Source: Clostridiales bacterium (GTDB taxonomy: Bacteria > Bacillota > Clostridia > Peptostreptococcales > Acidaminobacteraceae). Taken from it: a DNA stretch of 64,000 nt. The position numbers and the translations under genes were made by a program. Below, piece by piece: positions 29,663 through 39,899 of this stretch. The notes below the pieces were generated by a model. The model ran no database searches. It was not told the origin of the DNA and worked only from the letters and a program-made list of their open reading frames with translations. The stretch spans positions 1-64,000 of the forward strand of contig JAEIOD010000011.1 of NCBI GenBank assembly GCA_016342415.1. Reading direction: 5' to 3'. The stretch's first letter is position 1; each line of letters opens with the position of its first letter.

Positions 29663-32197
29663 ATGAAATATACATTTAAAACAAAAATATTATTTGTAAT
29701 GATAACATTAATATTAGTGCCTTCAGTCCTTTTAAGTATCTTCATTATGAATTCAAGTAATACATTCTATAAAGAGAGTATTAATCCATCATTAGAGCAA
29801 GATTTTAAAAATGACCTTAATAGAATCGAGTCATTTTTTTCTGATTCTCAAAATGAGTTAAATTTATATTCAAGTATAATCGGGTTGAATAACAACGAGG
29901 AATATATTTTTTCGATATTGAATCAATTTTTAGAGAATAATCCTACCTTTATTAATTCATATTTTACAACTGAAACAGGGGAAGATTATCTAGATCATAA
30001 TAGGAAACCAGCAGTAGATGGTAGAGATAGAGTATGGTATAAAGATGCTAAAAATCTGGGCTTTACAATATTAGAACCTTATGTAGATGCATTATCAGAT
30101 GAATGGGTTGTCACTTTATCAATACCGGTTTATAAAGAAAAAAGATTTTATGGTGTTCTAGGTGTTGATTTTCTGATATCTGACATCGTAAAAGATATTT
30201 CGAAGGTGACCGATGTCACACAAACACAGATTGTTGTTAAAAATTTAAACAATGAAATTATATATATAGATGACTCCTTTGAAAATATTGAAGCAGCTGA
30301 AGCACAGTTACTGGATACTGATAATCCTCAAATTTTAAATAAAAATTATACGATGGATACAATTCATTTAAATCTTCATATGATATATTCATCTTCACAT
30401 TACAATAGCAGTATTAAGAAAATTGGTTTTGAAATGGCAAGTATACTTCTTTTCGCTGGAATACTAACAGTTGTACTGGCATTAAGTAGTTCAAAATTAA
30501 TTAGTGTTCCATTAAATGATTTTAAAGATGCAATTCATCATATAAGTGAGACACATGAAGCTTATTCTTCTGGACATGATATAACATTATGGGATAAGGA
30601 GTTTATCGAGTTATTCGAAAAATTTAATATACTGATTAAACGGTTTGATAAAGATAAAGAATTGTTAACGGAAAGATATTCTGTGGTTAGCAAAAAAAAT
30701 AGTGACTTATTGGATAAAAATATGCAACTGGAGGATATGTTTAAGAATCAAAAGCAGTTGGATCGACGCATTAGAAAATCACAAGAAACATATCAGTCAA
30801 TTTTGAATAACATTAATGGCATGATATGGGTTCTTGATAATCAAGGAAAGATTGTTTTTGTGAATATACTTCTAGAAACAATTTTGGGTTATGATGAAGG
30901 AACTTTATTACAACAATCAGTTTCTCGTTTAATTAATAATGAGTATGATATGAAATTTACTTTATTTGACATGCTAAAAAGTAGAGATTATAAGAAAATA
31001 GAATTAAATATGGTAACTGCCAGTCAAAATATTATTCTAGTGGAAGGTACAACATCTAGAGTCCATAATGATGAAGGGGAATTAATATATATTTATGGTA
31101 TTTGCCATGATATACGAAATAGTAAAGCGCTATACTATGATTACAATGTAAAAATCCAAGAGCAAAACTTAATAATGGATTTAACAGAAACAGCTTCGAT
31201 GAATATGTCTTTGCATCAAGTTATGAAATCGATTTTTGACAAAATTAACAATATATTTGGTTGGTCAGCTGCGACGATTAGATTTCTAAATGAAAACAAC
31301 GAATTTGAACTGATATCACGAACTTCTTTTGGAAATGATTTTATTGTCGATCATCCAGTACCTTATGAAAATACGTGTCTAGGTTATACCATTGAAAAAA
31401 AAGAAATTCTTTCAGTCTATGAAATAGACCAGTTGCCTGTTGAAGAACCAATATACAAACATTTAATAGAGACGGGATATGCAATAGTATTTATTCCAGT
31501 TGGTAACAATGATATTGGTAAAGGTGTTATCACAATTACAGTAGAAAAAAAGGTGTTACTTGAACGAGAGGAAACATTAAATGCCTTTACAAATACTATA
31601 ATTATTGTTGTGGAACGTGCCTTGATATATGAAAAGCTCAAGAAAGATTATATTAGAATGATAAAGGTTTTAGCTGAAGCTGGAGATGATAAGGATTTTT
31701 CATCAGTAGGACATTCCAATAGAGTCTCAGAAATCAGCCGAAAAATTGGCGAGTACTTATTTTTAGATGATGATGAAGTCATAGACTTAGAAATTTGTGG
31801 TCTGCTTCATGACATTGGTAAAATTGGAATATCGGATCAATACTTATCATTAGAAGCACAGCAAACTATTATAGGTAAAGAAAAAATTAAACAACATCCA
31901 GCAATTGGGAAGAAAATGTTAGAAGGTATTGGGCTATCAGACAACATACTTGATGGCATAGAACTTCATCATATAAATTATGACTTAAGTGGTTATCCTG
32001 AAATCACTGACATTGAAATAATTCCACTCTTTGCTCGTATTATTCGAGTGGCAGATCAATTTGATAATATGAGTTCATCGAACAGATATGAGTCTTCACT
32101 AGATATCTGGTTTGAAATGGCAATGGACTCAGGCATTAAATATTGTCCCCAGATTATAAAAGGTTTAAAAGAGGTTATAGACAAAAAGTTGATTTAG
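29663..32197 (+). CDS. Cache-PAS-GAF-HD-GYP membrane sensor
   Basis: An 844-residue signalling protein. It has an N-terminal transmembrane helix, an extracytoplasmic double-Cache-type sensor (DGRDRVWYKDAK and LGVDFLIS), and a second membrane helix near 262-280. A coiled linker leads to a PAS domain (about 370-480), a GAF domain (about 505-650) and an HD-GYP domain with HSNRVSEIS, LLHDIGK and HHINYDLSGYP (about 683-790). The metal residues look retained, so it probably degrades cyclic di-GMP in response to an extracellular ligand. The start is the ATG at 29663 after GAGGAGG. It is tandem with a similar gene 10 bp downstream. Confidence 0.9.
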   Translation: MKYTFKTKILFVMITLILVPSVLLSIFIMNSSNTFYKESINPSLEQDFKNDLNRIESFFSDSQNELNLYSSIIGLNNNEEYIFSILNQFLENNPTFINSYFTTETGEDYLDHNRKPAVDGRDRVWYKDAKNLGFTILEPYVDALSDEWVVTLSIPVYKEKRFYGVLGVDFLISDIVKDISKVTDVTQTQIVVKNLNNEIIYIDDSFENIEAAEAQLLDTDNPQILNKNYTMDTIHLNLHMIYSSSHYNSSIKKIGFEMASILLFAGILTVVLALSSSKLISVPLNDFKDAIHHISETHEAYSSGHDITLWDKEFIELFEKFNILIKRFDKDKELLTERYSVVSKKNSDLLDKNMQLEDMFKNQKQLDRRIRKSQETYQSILNNINGMIWVLDNQGKIVFVNILLETILGYDEGTLLQQSVSRLINNEYDMKFTLFDMLKSRDYKKIELNMVTASQNIILVEGTTSRVHNDEGELIYIYGICHDIRNSKALYYDYNVKIQEQNLIMDLTETASMNMSLHQVMKSIFDKINNIFGWSAATIRFLNENNEFELISRTSFGNDFIVDHPVPYENTCLGYTIEKKEILSVYEIDQLPVEEPIYKHLIETGYAIVFIPVGNNDIGKGVITITVEKKVLLEREETLNAFTNTIIIVVERALIYEKLKKDYIRMIKVLAEAGDDKDFSSVGHSNRVSEISRKIGEYLFLDDDEVIDLEICGLLHDIGKIGISDQYLSLEAQQTIIGKEKIKQHPAIGKKMLEGIGLSDNILDGIELHHINYDLSGYPEITDIEIIPLFARIIRVADQFDNMSSSNRYESSLDIWFEMAMDSGIKYCPQIIKGLKEVIDKKLI

Positions 32198-32207
32198 GTG
32201 AATGGAT

Positions 32208-34694
32208 ATGACAAAGAGTTTCCAAATTAGATTAATTAAAATACTATTACTTGGAACGATCATACCAACGGTATGTTTTATTATGCTGTTCATTTTTAAA
32301 CATATAAGCATAGATTTTGAAGCAGAAAAAACGTTATATGAAGAAAATAAAACTTATTTTTATGATAACACAACGCAACAGGTGGCTAATGCATTTGAGC
32401 TTGTTGATACTTCAATGACTTTCTTAGGTGATAAAACCTTATTAGAAAATCAAAGCCAACAATACTATTTTTTTGATCAGATTAATAAAGAATCCAATGT
32501 TTTATCTTACGATTATAGAGATTATATGACAGTATTGTCGACAGACTCAAATAAATTTTTGAATATAATGAAGCAAAGCAAAACTTTTAATGATTATTTG
32601 ATGGTATCGGATGGTAATCATTTGTATTTTGGGATTATTAGGGATGATGCATCTCTAATATTTGAATATGATTTGATGAATTGGCAATCCTTAATTGATG
32701 AATCTTTAGATGATAAATACAGTTACAGTATTCTAAGTAATGATGCTAATTTTCTGTTTTCAAATGACTATACTGAGAGTGTTGTCAAGAATATGGGAAC
32801 TATTTATCAAGGACGTGAATTTATTACCACGGATAGTTTATTGGCGCCTTTTGATTTTGTATCGATAACTGTTAAACGAGATATTTCCAGGGAAATATCA
32901 AGTCTATGGCAACTTATATTTATTTTAATGATGATGTTGGTAGTTTATCTGTTACTAACAGTATTTATTGTTAAAAAAACATCTGAAATACTTTTGAAAC
33001 CGTTGAACCAATTAGTTACTACAGTTGGTTTAATAGCACATGATCATATTGAAATTCATGAAATGGAAATTGTGGAAGATGAGTATAAGGAAATATATGT
33101 TTCTTTTGATGAAATGATTAAAAATGTATCAAATAATATTGATGCAATAGAACAACAGTCAAAAAATATTGATGACAAGAATACAACTATGTATGAAATG
33201 AATATTCAGTTGCAAGAGTCCTTGGAATATTTAAAGACATCAACGGCAGAATTGGAATTGTTGGAAAAACAAAGTAAAACACTAGTGGATAATATTAAAG
33301 ATTTAATGTGGGTAATTGATACAAAAGGCCGAATTACTTACATTAATAATATGGTATATGATAAATTGGGTTATAATGTTCAGGATCTTATTGGTGTCAA
33401 GTTGGTCAATATACTTCAACAAAACTATGGTAACGAAGAAGTATTCCAGGAAATTTTCTTTAAGGACTTGGAATCAGTAGATTTAACATTTATCACTAAT
33501 GACCATGAAAGTGAAGAAATTTTTTCTTGTAGTACAAATCGCATTTTCGTAAATGGAAAACTCATAAAAATCCAAGGTGTATGCAGGGAAATCACTGAAG
33601 AAAGATACATTGAAAAGCAGATGGAACAGAAAAAAAATATTTCAAACACCTTAAATGAAATTAGTGAAATTTTAACCCGTCCGGAAAAATTAGATTACCT
33701 GTTAAAACATATAGTTATACGTATTGAAAAACTTCTAAATCCGCTGGTTTGTACAATTAGAATGGTAGATGATAAAGGTAGATTAGAATTAAAGGCTGGC
33801 ATTGGCGAGTTTTATGGATTGGTTCAAGAAAAGTTTTTGGACATCGATAAGGATATTTCTGGTAAAGCCATAAAAGAAGGTAAAATTATAATTATTAGTG
33901 ATAAGAATGAACAGGATTATCATAATTATCAAGAAGTTTATACAGTAGTAGAACAATCTGCTGAGTTGATATTCTTACCATTGGAGTATGATGGTACAAC
34001 TATTGGTGTTATGTCAATGGGGCTTAGAAAACATCTGACGGAATCAGATTTGAAAATCCTAAAGGTATTTACAAACCAAGCTTCTGCTGCAATTGAAAAA
34101 GCAAGAATGTACGAAGAAATTGAAAGTAATTATTTCAATATAATAAAAGCCTTAGCATCAACAGTGGAGGCTAAGGATACTTATACAGAAAACCACTCAA
34201 TTAGAGTCTCTCAATATTCGAGAATGATTGCTGAAGAAATGGGTCTTTCTGAAGAAGAAGTAAATTATATTGATATTGCAGGTTTACTACATGATATTGG
34301 AAAAATCGGTATTTCTGATTTAATTTTAACCAAAGAGGGAAAATTAACTGAAGATGAGTTTAAACAAATCAAGAAACATCCTTTAAATGGAGGCAGAATA
34401 GTTTCAGAAATGAAATTGCATCCATACATTGTGGATGGTGTTCTTCTACATCATAAAAGATTTGATTTATTGGGTTATCCTGACATTGATATTGATTCGT
34501 TGCCACTTTCTGCTAGAATAATAGGTGTTGCTGATGCTTTTGATGCAATGACGAGTAATAGATCATATCAACAAGCAAGGACCTTTGACCAAGCTTTTTT
34601 AGAGCTAGAAGCATGTAGTGGGAAACAGTTTTGTCCTGAGGTTGTAAATATAATGGAACATGTCATAATGAAATTGAGACAAATGGCATCATAA
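32208..34694 (+). CDS. second membrane PAS-GAF-HD-GYP sensor
   Basis: An 828-residue protein parallel to its neighbour. Membrane helices lie near residues 8-28 and 231-256 around a sensor region that I do not recognise (no clear Cache motif). A coiled coil (about 310-360) is followed by PAS (about 365-465), GAF (about 480-640) and HD-GYP with HSIRVSQYS, LLHDIGKIG and HHKRFDLLGYP. It is likely a second cyclic-di-GMP phosphodiesterase in the same operon. ATG 32208 is best spaced from AGGTG; ATG 32202 is the alternative. Its coding sequence contains a near-perfect Noc-type palindrome at 32880-32899. Confidence 0.88.
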   Translation: MTKSFQIRLIKILLLGTIIPTVCFIMLFIFKHISIDFEAEKTLYEENKTYFYDNTTQQVANAFELVDTSMTFLGDKTLLENQSQQYYFFDQINKESNVLSYDYRDYMTVLSTDSNKFLNIMKQSKTFNDYLMVSDGNHLYFGIIRDDASLIFEYDLMNWQSLIDESLDDKYSYSILSNDANFLFSNDYTESVVKNMGTIYQGREFITTDSLLAPFDFVSITVKRDISREISSLWQLIFILMMMLVVYLLLTVFIVKKTSEILLKPLNQLVTTVGLIAHDHIEIHEMEIVEDEYKEIYVSFDEMIKNVSNNIDAIEQQSKNIDDKNTTMYEMNIQLQESLEYLKTSTAELELLEKQSKTLVDNIKDLMWVIDTKGRITYINNMVYDKLGYNVQDLIGVKLVNILQQNYGNEEVFQEIFFKDLESVDLTFITNDHESEEIFSCSTNRIFVNGKLIKIQGVCREITEERYIEKQMEQKKNISNTLNEISEILTRPEKLDYLLKHIVIRIEKLLNPLVCTIRMVDDKGRLELKAGIGEFYGLVQEKFLDIDKDISGKAIKEGKIIIISDKNEQDYHNYQEVYTVVEQSAELIFLPLEYDGTTIGVMSMGLRKHLTESDLKILKVFTNQASAAIEKARMYEEIESNYFNIIKALASTVEAKDTYTENHSIRVSQYSRMIAEEMGLSEEEVNYIDIAGLLHDIGKIGISDLILTKEGKLTEDEFKQIKKHPLNGGRIVSEMKLHPYIVDGVLLHHKRFDLLGYPDIDIDSLPLSARIIGVADAFDAMTSNRSYQQARTFDQAFLELEACSGKQFCPEVVNIMEHVIMKLRQMAS
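32880..32899. promoter_or_regulatory. second Noc-type binding site (in coding sequence)
   Basis: ATTTCCAGGGAAAT core with GATATTTCC arms, identical to the site at 21870-21889 at 19 of 20 positions. Only the centre differs (AG instead of CG). Confidence 0.6.
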
Positions 34695-34704
34695 AGGAGA
34701 TTTA

Positions 34705-36405
34705 ATGGATTATAAAGCATTATACAGAAAATTTAGACCAAAAGTCTTTGAAGAAGTTATTGGTCAAGAGCACATTACTGAAACATTAAAAAATCAAATG
34801 TTGACAGAAAATGTAGGGCATGCCTATTTATTCAGTGGTATAAGAGGAACAGGCAAAACGTCAACGGCGAAAATATTTGCAAGAGCACTTAATTGTTTGA
34901 ATTCACAAGATGGTAATCCGTGTAATGAATGTGAAAATTGCTTATCTGCACTGGCTGATAATGCAATAGATATTATTGAAATTGATGCAGCGTCTAACAA
35001 TGGTGTGGATGATATAAGAGACCTAAGAGAAAAGACCAAGTACCCACCATCAAGAATGAAATATAAAGTATATATCATCGATGAGGTTCATATGCTTTCA
35101 ATAGGAGCATTTAACGCTTTGCTTAAAACGTTGGAAGAACCACCGAGTTATGTTATTTTCATTTTTGCAACAACAGAGATACATAAAATCCCAGCAACTA
35201 TCATATCGCGATGTCAAAAATACGAATTGAAACGAATTAAGCAAAATGATATCAAAGGATTAATGCAATCAGTATGCATGGCGAGTGAATATACTTATGA
35301 TGATATTGCCTTGGAACAAATTGCAAGAATTGCAGATGGTGCTGCAAGAGACTCGCTAAGTATTTTGGAACAGTGTTTTGCTGCCAACAAGGAAAAACAT
35401 ATTTCGGTAGATGTCTTAACTAATGTATTAGGTCTTGTGACAGAGGAAACTATTTTTTCTATCGTTGTCGCACTTCATAATAAAGATAGTAAAAGTGTAT
35501 TAACATATTTAAATGATGTTGTTGTAAATGGAAAAGATTTAAAACGATTTACCAATCAGTTGATTGAGTATTTAAGATATTTGATGCTTGCAAAAATATC
35601 TACTGATATTTCAGCTATGATTAATGTTTCAGAGGAAACTCTTCTAAAAGTAAAAGAACAGGCAAATGAAATATCTTTGGATTTATTGATAAGAAGCATT
35701 AATATATTGACGCAAGTTGAAGTGGACTCAAAATGGTCATCTAATGCTCGTGTTATTTTAGAAGTTGGTCTAATAAAGATGTTACAACCGGATTTGGAAA
35801 CTTCAATTGAAGCACTTTCGCAAAGAGTTGAAACTTTGGAAAAAAGACCAGCACCGAGAATGATGCAACAAGCACCTCAAACGCTTGATAACCAACCTAA
35901 AGTGGAAAAAGCAATTGAAAAGTCATTAGAGGTTGAGGAAGAAACAAATCAAACTGAAAAAGAAACATCAATAAAAGATACCGCGGCAATAGAACCATCA
36001 GTTGAAGTGGAAGAAGTAGCTCAAGTTGTATATGACTCTGCTGCTGATATGTCCAATAAGGATGATCTTGAAGATTTATGGGAAGACGTTCTTGCATATG
36101 TTAAGAATGAAAAAGTTGCGACGCATGCTTTGTTAATTGATGGACACTTTGAAGGTATTGTAGATAATTCAGTTTGCATTTCGTATGGAGAAGGTTATGG
36201 ATTTCATATGATTGCGATAGATAAACCGGAGAATAAAGAACTTGTAGAACGTGGAATTTTCAATGTATATGGTAGACAATTAAGAGTGAAATATATTATC
36301 AAGAATCAAGATAATCAAAATTCTAATGAAACTATGGAAACTGATGAGGAAAAGCTATATAATTTTTTAGGGGAACATAAAAATAAATTAGAGTTCCAAG
36401 ACTAA
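34705..36405 (+). CDS. dnaX: DNA polymerase III subunits gamma/tau
   Basis: A 566-residue clamp-loader ATPase. It contains Walker A GIRGTGKTSTAKIFA, a zinc motif (CLNSQDGNPCNECENC), Walker B IIDEVHMLS and sensor 1 FATTE. A tau-like C-terminal part follows a charged linker (about 375-450). Together with ybaB and recR downstream it forms the usual dnaX-ybaB-recR block. I saw no obvious frameshifting site that would produce a separate gamma form. Confidence 0.96.
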   Translation: MDYKALYRKFRPKVFEEVIGQEHITETLKNQMLTENVGHAYLFSGIRGTGKTSTAKIFARALNCLNSQDGNPCNECENCLSALADNAIDIIEIDAASNNGVDDIRDLREKTKYPPSRMKYKVYIIDEVHMLSIGAFNALLKTLEEPPSYVIFIFATTEIHKIPATIISRCQKYELKRIKQNDIKGLMQSVCMASEYTYDDIALEQIARIADGAARDSLSILEQCFAANKEKHISVDVLTNVLGLVTEETIFSIVVALHNKDSKSVLTYLNDVVVNGKDLKRFTNQLIEYLRYLMLAKISTDISAMINVSEETLLKVKEQANEISLDLLIRSINILTQVEVDSKWSSNARVILEVGLIKMLQPDLETSIEALSQRVETLEKRPAPRMMQQAPQTLDNQPKVEKAIEKSLEVEEETNQTEKETSIKDTAAIEPSVEVEEVAQVVYDSAADMSNKDDLEDLWEDVLAYVKNEKVATHALLIDGHFEGIVDNSVCISYGEGYGFHMIAIDKPENKELVERGIFNVYGRQLRVKYIIKNQDNQNSNETMETDEEKLYNFLGEHKNKLEFQD

Positions 36406-36448
36406 AAATGATAAAATAAAAAAAAACAATAGAAATGGAGTGACTATT

Positions 36449-36787
36449 ATGGCTAAAGGAAGAAGACCACAAGTACCAGGAAATATGGGCAACATGATGA
36501 AACAAGTTCAACAAATGCAAAAAAATATGGAAATTAAGCAAGCAGAGATTGAAGAGCAAGAATTTGAAGCAACTGCTGGTGGCGGTGCAATCAAAGTAAT
36601 TGCAAATGGTAAAAAGGAGATTACTTCAATTGAGTTAAAAGAGGAAATTGTTGATCCGGATGATATTGAGATGCTTCAAGATCTAATTATAGTTGCAGTT
36701 AATGATGCTATTTCATCAGCTGAAAAAGCAATGAGTGATGCTATGGGTAGCATGACCGGTGGTATGAAAATGCCAGGATTATTCTAA
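36449..36787 (+). CDS. ybaB: nucleoid-associated protein YbaB/EbfC
   Basis: A 112-residue small DNA-binding protein. It starts with a glycine/methionine-rich segment (PGNMGNMMKQVQQMQKNM) followed by the conserved VIANGKKEITSIELKEEIVDP. It binds DNA as a dimer and often sits between dnaX and recR, as here. ATG 36449 has a GGAG site; an upstream in-frame GTG at 36440 is less likely. Confidence 0.94.
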   Translation: MAKGRRPQVPGNMGNMMKQVQQMQKNMEIKQAEIEEQEFEATAGGGAIKVIANGKKEITSIELKEEIVDPDDIEMLQDLIIVAVNDAISSAEKAMSDAMGSMTGGMKMPGLF

Positions 36788-36796
36788 GAGGTAATT

Positions 36797-37393
36797 ATGA
36801 ATTTTATAGCACCCGTATCAAAATTAATCGATGAATTTTCTAAGTTACCTGGTATCGGAAGAAAAACAGCTCAAAGATTAGCGTTTCATGTTCTGAGCAT
36901 TAGAGAAGATCAAGCTTTTAGTTTGGCCAATGCGATTGTTGAGGCTAAAAGAAAAACAAGGTTTTGTTCGGTGTGTTTCAATATTACAGATGTTGATCCT
37001 TGTATTTATTGTAGCAGTGAAAAAAGAGATAAAAGTATTATCTGTGTCGTTGAAAGTTCAAAGGATGTTATTGCAATAGAAAGAACAAGAGAATATAAAG
37101 GTCTCTATCATGTGCTTCATGGTGCAATTTCTCCGATGGATGGCATTGGACCAGATGATATCAAAATTAAAGAACTGTTACATCGGTTATCAGATCATAA
37201 TATAAAAGAAATTATTGTAGCGACTAATCCTACTATTGAAGGTGAAGCAACTGCTATGTATATTTCTAGAATTATTTCACCATTGGGAATAGATGTTACC
37301 AGGATAGCTCACGGTATACCAATTGGTGGTGATTTGGAATATGCTGATGAAGTAACTTTAAGCAAGTCTTTAGAAGGCAGACGAAAGTTATAA
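36797..37393 (+). CDS. recR: recombination protein RecR
   Basis: A 198-residue protein with an N-terminal helix-hairpin-helix ([18 protein letters not shown]), a C4 zinc finger ([16 protein letters not shown]) and a TOPRIM domain ([16 protein letters not shown]). It acts with RecO and RecF (6422-7525) in gap repair. Ends before a strong terminator, closing the dnaX-ybaB-recR operon. Confidence 0.96.
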   Translation: MNFIAPVSKLIDEFSKLPGIGRKTAQRLAFHVLSIREDQAFSLANAIVEAKRKTRFCSVCFNITDVDPCIYCSSEKRDKSIICVVESSKDVIAIERTREYKGLYHVLHGAISPMDGIGPDDIKIKELLHRLSDHNIKEIIVATNPTIEGEATAMYISRIISPLGIDVTRIAHGIPIGGDLEYADEVTLSKSLEGRRKL

Positions 37394-37401
37394 TTGAATT
37401 G

Positions 37402-37443
37402 AAATGTATTATAATGGGAAATCATTATAATACATTTTTTTTT
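37402..37443 (+). terminator. dnaX-ybaB-recR terminator
   Basis: A perfect 15-bp stem (37402-37416 with 37423-37437) followed by a long T-run. Confidence 0.9.
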
Positions 37444-37502
37444 AAGATTAAAAATTGGTGAATAATCATTGCACATTTGGATATATATATTATGTATATT
37501 TT

Positions 37503-37587
37503 TGGAGGCAATCATAAAGAAGATGTAACTGGACGCTTTTCTTCTTTTAGTCAGTAGCGTAACCGGCCATGGGACCGGTTTTTTTGT
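37503..37587 (+). promoter_or_regulatory. cyclic-di-GMP-II riboswitch with terminator
   Basis: The segment TAACTGGACGCT (37526-37537), followed by a variable loop, AGTCAGT-AGCGT (37549-37560) and AACCGGCC (37561-37568), follows the class-II c-di-GMP aptamer pattern. ACGCT can pair with AGCGT as the pseudoknot, and AACCG is the conserved junction. AACCGG also forms the 5' arm of a terminator with CCGGTT (37575-37580) and a T-run. Ligand binding should therefore free transcription (an ON switch). The outer P1 stem is short, so the 5' boundary is approximate. Confidence 0.68.
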
Positions 37588-37602
37588 GATGAGGGAGATG
37601 TT

Positions 37603-39858
37603 ATGATGATGAAAAAGTTTTTGAAATCAACAGTACCGATGATTTTAGTTGTATTGTTGGTAATGATGATGATAGTGCCTGCATTTGCAGGAAAACCCGT
37701 TAAACCACCCAAACCAGATGATTCCACAAATTCAATTGTTACATTGGAATCTGCAATACCGAGTGTTGTAGTTAGCGGTGAGACATTTGAGTTTGTTCTA
37801 AAAGCTGCAGTTAAAGACGGTAACCAGGATAACTGGAGTGTGTCAGAGACTGATTCTACAGTGATACCTAAAAGCAGTGTCGTGAAAAAAACAACTATTA
37901 TGACAACTTTTACGTATATTAATTCAACCGCTAATTTGGATGAGATTACAATTAGTTATAATGGTACAAAACAAGGGAGTATTGATTTAGTCTTTGAGGT
38001 AGAATCTGCGGAGATTAACAACGCACCAGTTTTGAACGAGTCAAGTTATAATATTGATGTTGTTGAAGATACAACAACACTGTTGGATATTTCTGCTTCA
38101 GATGAGGATGTTGAGAGTCTTGTTTACTCAGTAGAGGGAGAATTAAACTTTGGAAGTATTGATATAAATGGAAGTAATATTAATTATATACCAACTCCAA
38201 ATTTAAATGGCACTGATTCATTTATAATAACTGTTGCAGATGTTATGGATCAAATAGATTCAGCAACTGTCACAGTGACAGTTACACCAGTCAATGATGC
38301 ACCATATTTCGAAGAGAGTATGTATCATTTTACTGTTGAACAGGAATCGTTTGTTTTAATTGATGTAACAGCAGTTGATGTTGATTTAACAGACCAATTA
38401 ACTTATTCAGCTGATGTAACTTCACTACAAGGAAGTCTTGAAACAACGAATTACCCATTTGAATACCATCCTCCAACAGGGTTTGCTGGAATCGACTCAT
38501 TTGATTTAACCGCAACAGATCTATCTGGTTTTGATGCTTCGGCAAAGGTAAGTGTGTTGGTAACTGAAAAAAATGTAGCACCAGAGTTTATCAATGATCC
38601 TTATAATATAACAATAGATGAAGATACGACAGGTTCAATCACATTGGAAGCATATGATGGTAACGGAAGTGATACATTGGTATTTTCGTTGGATAGTACA
38701 ACGACATCAGGTACAGCAACTATTAATGGAGATATTATAACTTACACGCCAAATGAAAACTCTATTGAATCTGTAACCCTTGATGTAAGTGTCACGGATG
38801 GTAGTTTAACCGATACAACGGAAGTTACATTTATTGTTAATCCAGTTAATGATGCACCAATTATTGAAGGCAATTACGATTTTACAGTTGAGAATGATAA
38901 TACACATTCATTTAATATAATTGCAAAGGATGTTGATTTTGATCCGTTAACATATATTTTAGAAGATCATGATCGGGCAGTTATAGAAGGCACAACAGTC
39001 ATTTATACACCGGATTCAAGTCTTTCAAGTGATACGATTCAGATTGCAGTAAGTGATGGTATTATCACTACAACAATGTATGTTTATGTCACAATAACTG
39101 ATGGTGAGATTATTTATGTCGCATTAGGTGACTCAATACCTTCAGGTGTGTCAGGTAGTGGTTTTGTTGCAACTAATTATACTGAAAAAATTTCGGATTT
39201 ACTTGGTACTGTAGAAAATGAAACATATGTAAATCGAAGTGTGAGTGGATTCAATGCCATCGATGTTTATGATATCCTCAACGGCAGATATAATACGGAG
39301 TATAATGAGACGGGTATGTTGCATGATGTTGAGAGTTGGATTATTAATGCAGATGTAATCACTTTGTGTATTGGTGCAAATGATATTATGGATGCAGTCC
39401 CTAGAACTGGATTTTTGGGATCTTTGGATAAATATGATATTCAATGGCAAACGGCGGATGCAGGTCTGGAAAATTTTGAAACATATTGGCATCAGATTAT
39501 CAATAGAATTGAAGAGTTAAACCCAGATGTAACATTGATTACCATGACCATCTACAATCCATATAGAACAACTGACAGTTATTATGAATTAGTAGATCCT
39601 TATTTTACAAGTGCTGACCAATCCAAATATGGAATAAATCATATTATCAAAGAGACCAAAAATTTATACAGCCAAGAACTGGAAGCTGATTTTGATTATC
39701 GTTTTGTGGATATTTATACAGAATTCAACAACCACTCAAATAAAGATTCCTTGACAGGATTTTATAATAAAATTTTCGGGATTGATGTTTGTGATCCGCA
39801 TCCCAATCAAGCAGGTCATGATTTTATTTATTTAAATCATGAGTTAATACTTCAATAA
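37603..39858 (+). CDS. secreted protein: cadherin/Ig-like repeats plus GDSL (SGNH) hydrolase domain
   Basis: A 751-residue exported protein. The signal peptide ends near VPAFAG. Several Ig/cadherin-like repeats of about 90 residues follow (SYNIDVVEDTTTLLDISASD, TPVNDAPYFEES, NPVNDAPIIEG), each with the VNDAP junction common in adhesin-type proteins. The C-terminal third (from about residue 500) is an SGNH hydrolase: block I ALGDSIPSG, block III GANDI and the terminal DPHPNQAGHDF providing Asp and His. It may be a surface-associated lipase/esterase or deacetylase. No LPXTG motif or S-layer repeat is visible. The upstream riboswitch predicts expression at high c-di-GMP, consistent with attachment or biofilm. 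Confidence 0.88.
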   Translation: MMMKKFLKSTVPMILVVLLVMMMIVPAFAGKPVKPPKPDDSTNSIVTLESAIPSVVVSGETFEFVLKAAVKDGNQDNWSVSETDSTVIPKSSVVKKTTIMTTFTYINSTANLDEITISYNGTKQGSIDLVFEVESAEINNAPVLNESSYNIDVVEDTTTLLDISASDEDVESLVYSVEGELNFGSIDINGSNINYIPTPNLNGTDSFIITVADVMDQIDSATVTVTVTPVNDAPYFEESMYHFTVEQESFVLIDVTAVDVDLTDQLTYSADVTSLQGSLETTNYPFEYHPPTGFAGIDSFDLTATDLSGFDASAKVSVLVTEKNVAPEFINDPYNITIDEDTTGSITLEAYDGNGSDTLVFSLDSTTTSGTATINGDIITYTPNENSIESVTLDVSVTDGSLTDTTEVTFIVNPVNDAPIIEGNYDFTVENDNTHSFNIIAKDVDFDPLTYILEDHDRAVIEGTTVIYTPDSSLSSDTIQIAVSDGIITTTMYVYVTITDGEIIYVALGDSIPSGVSGSGFVATNYTEKISDLLGTVENETYVNRSVSGFNAIDVYDILNGRYNTEYNETGMLHDVESWIINADVITLCIGANDIMDAVPRTGFLGSLDKYDIQWQTADAGLENFETYWHQIINRIEELNPDVTLITMTIYNPYRTTDSYYELVDPYFTSADQSKYGINHIIKETKNLYSQELEADFDYRFVDIYTEFNNHSNKDSLTGFYNKIFGIDVCDPHPNQAGHDFIYLNHELILQ

Positions 39859-39860
39859 AA

Positions 39861-39889
39861 TTGATTAATTATATTTTCTGTGTTATAAT
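39861..39889 (+). promoter_or_regulatory. metG promoter
   Basis: TTGATT (39861-39866), 17-bp spacer, TATAAT (39884-39889), just after the stop of the previous gene and before the T-box leader. Confidence 0.8.
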
Positions 39890-39899
39890 TTGTGCAATT

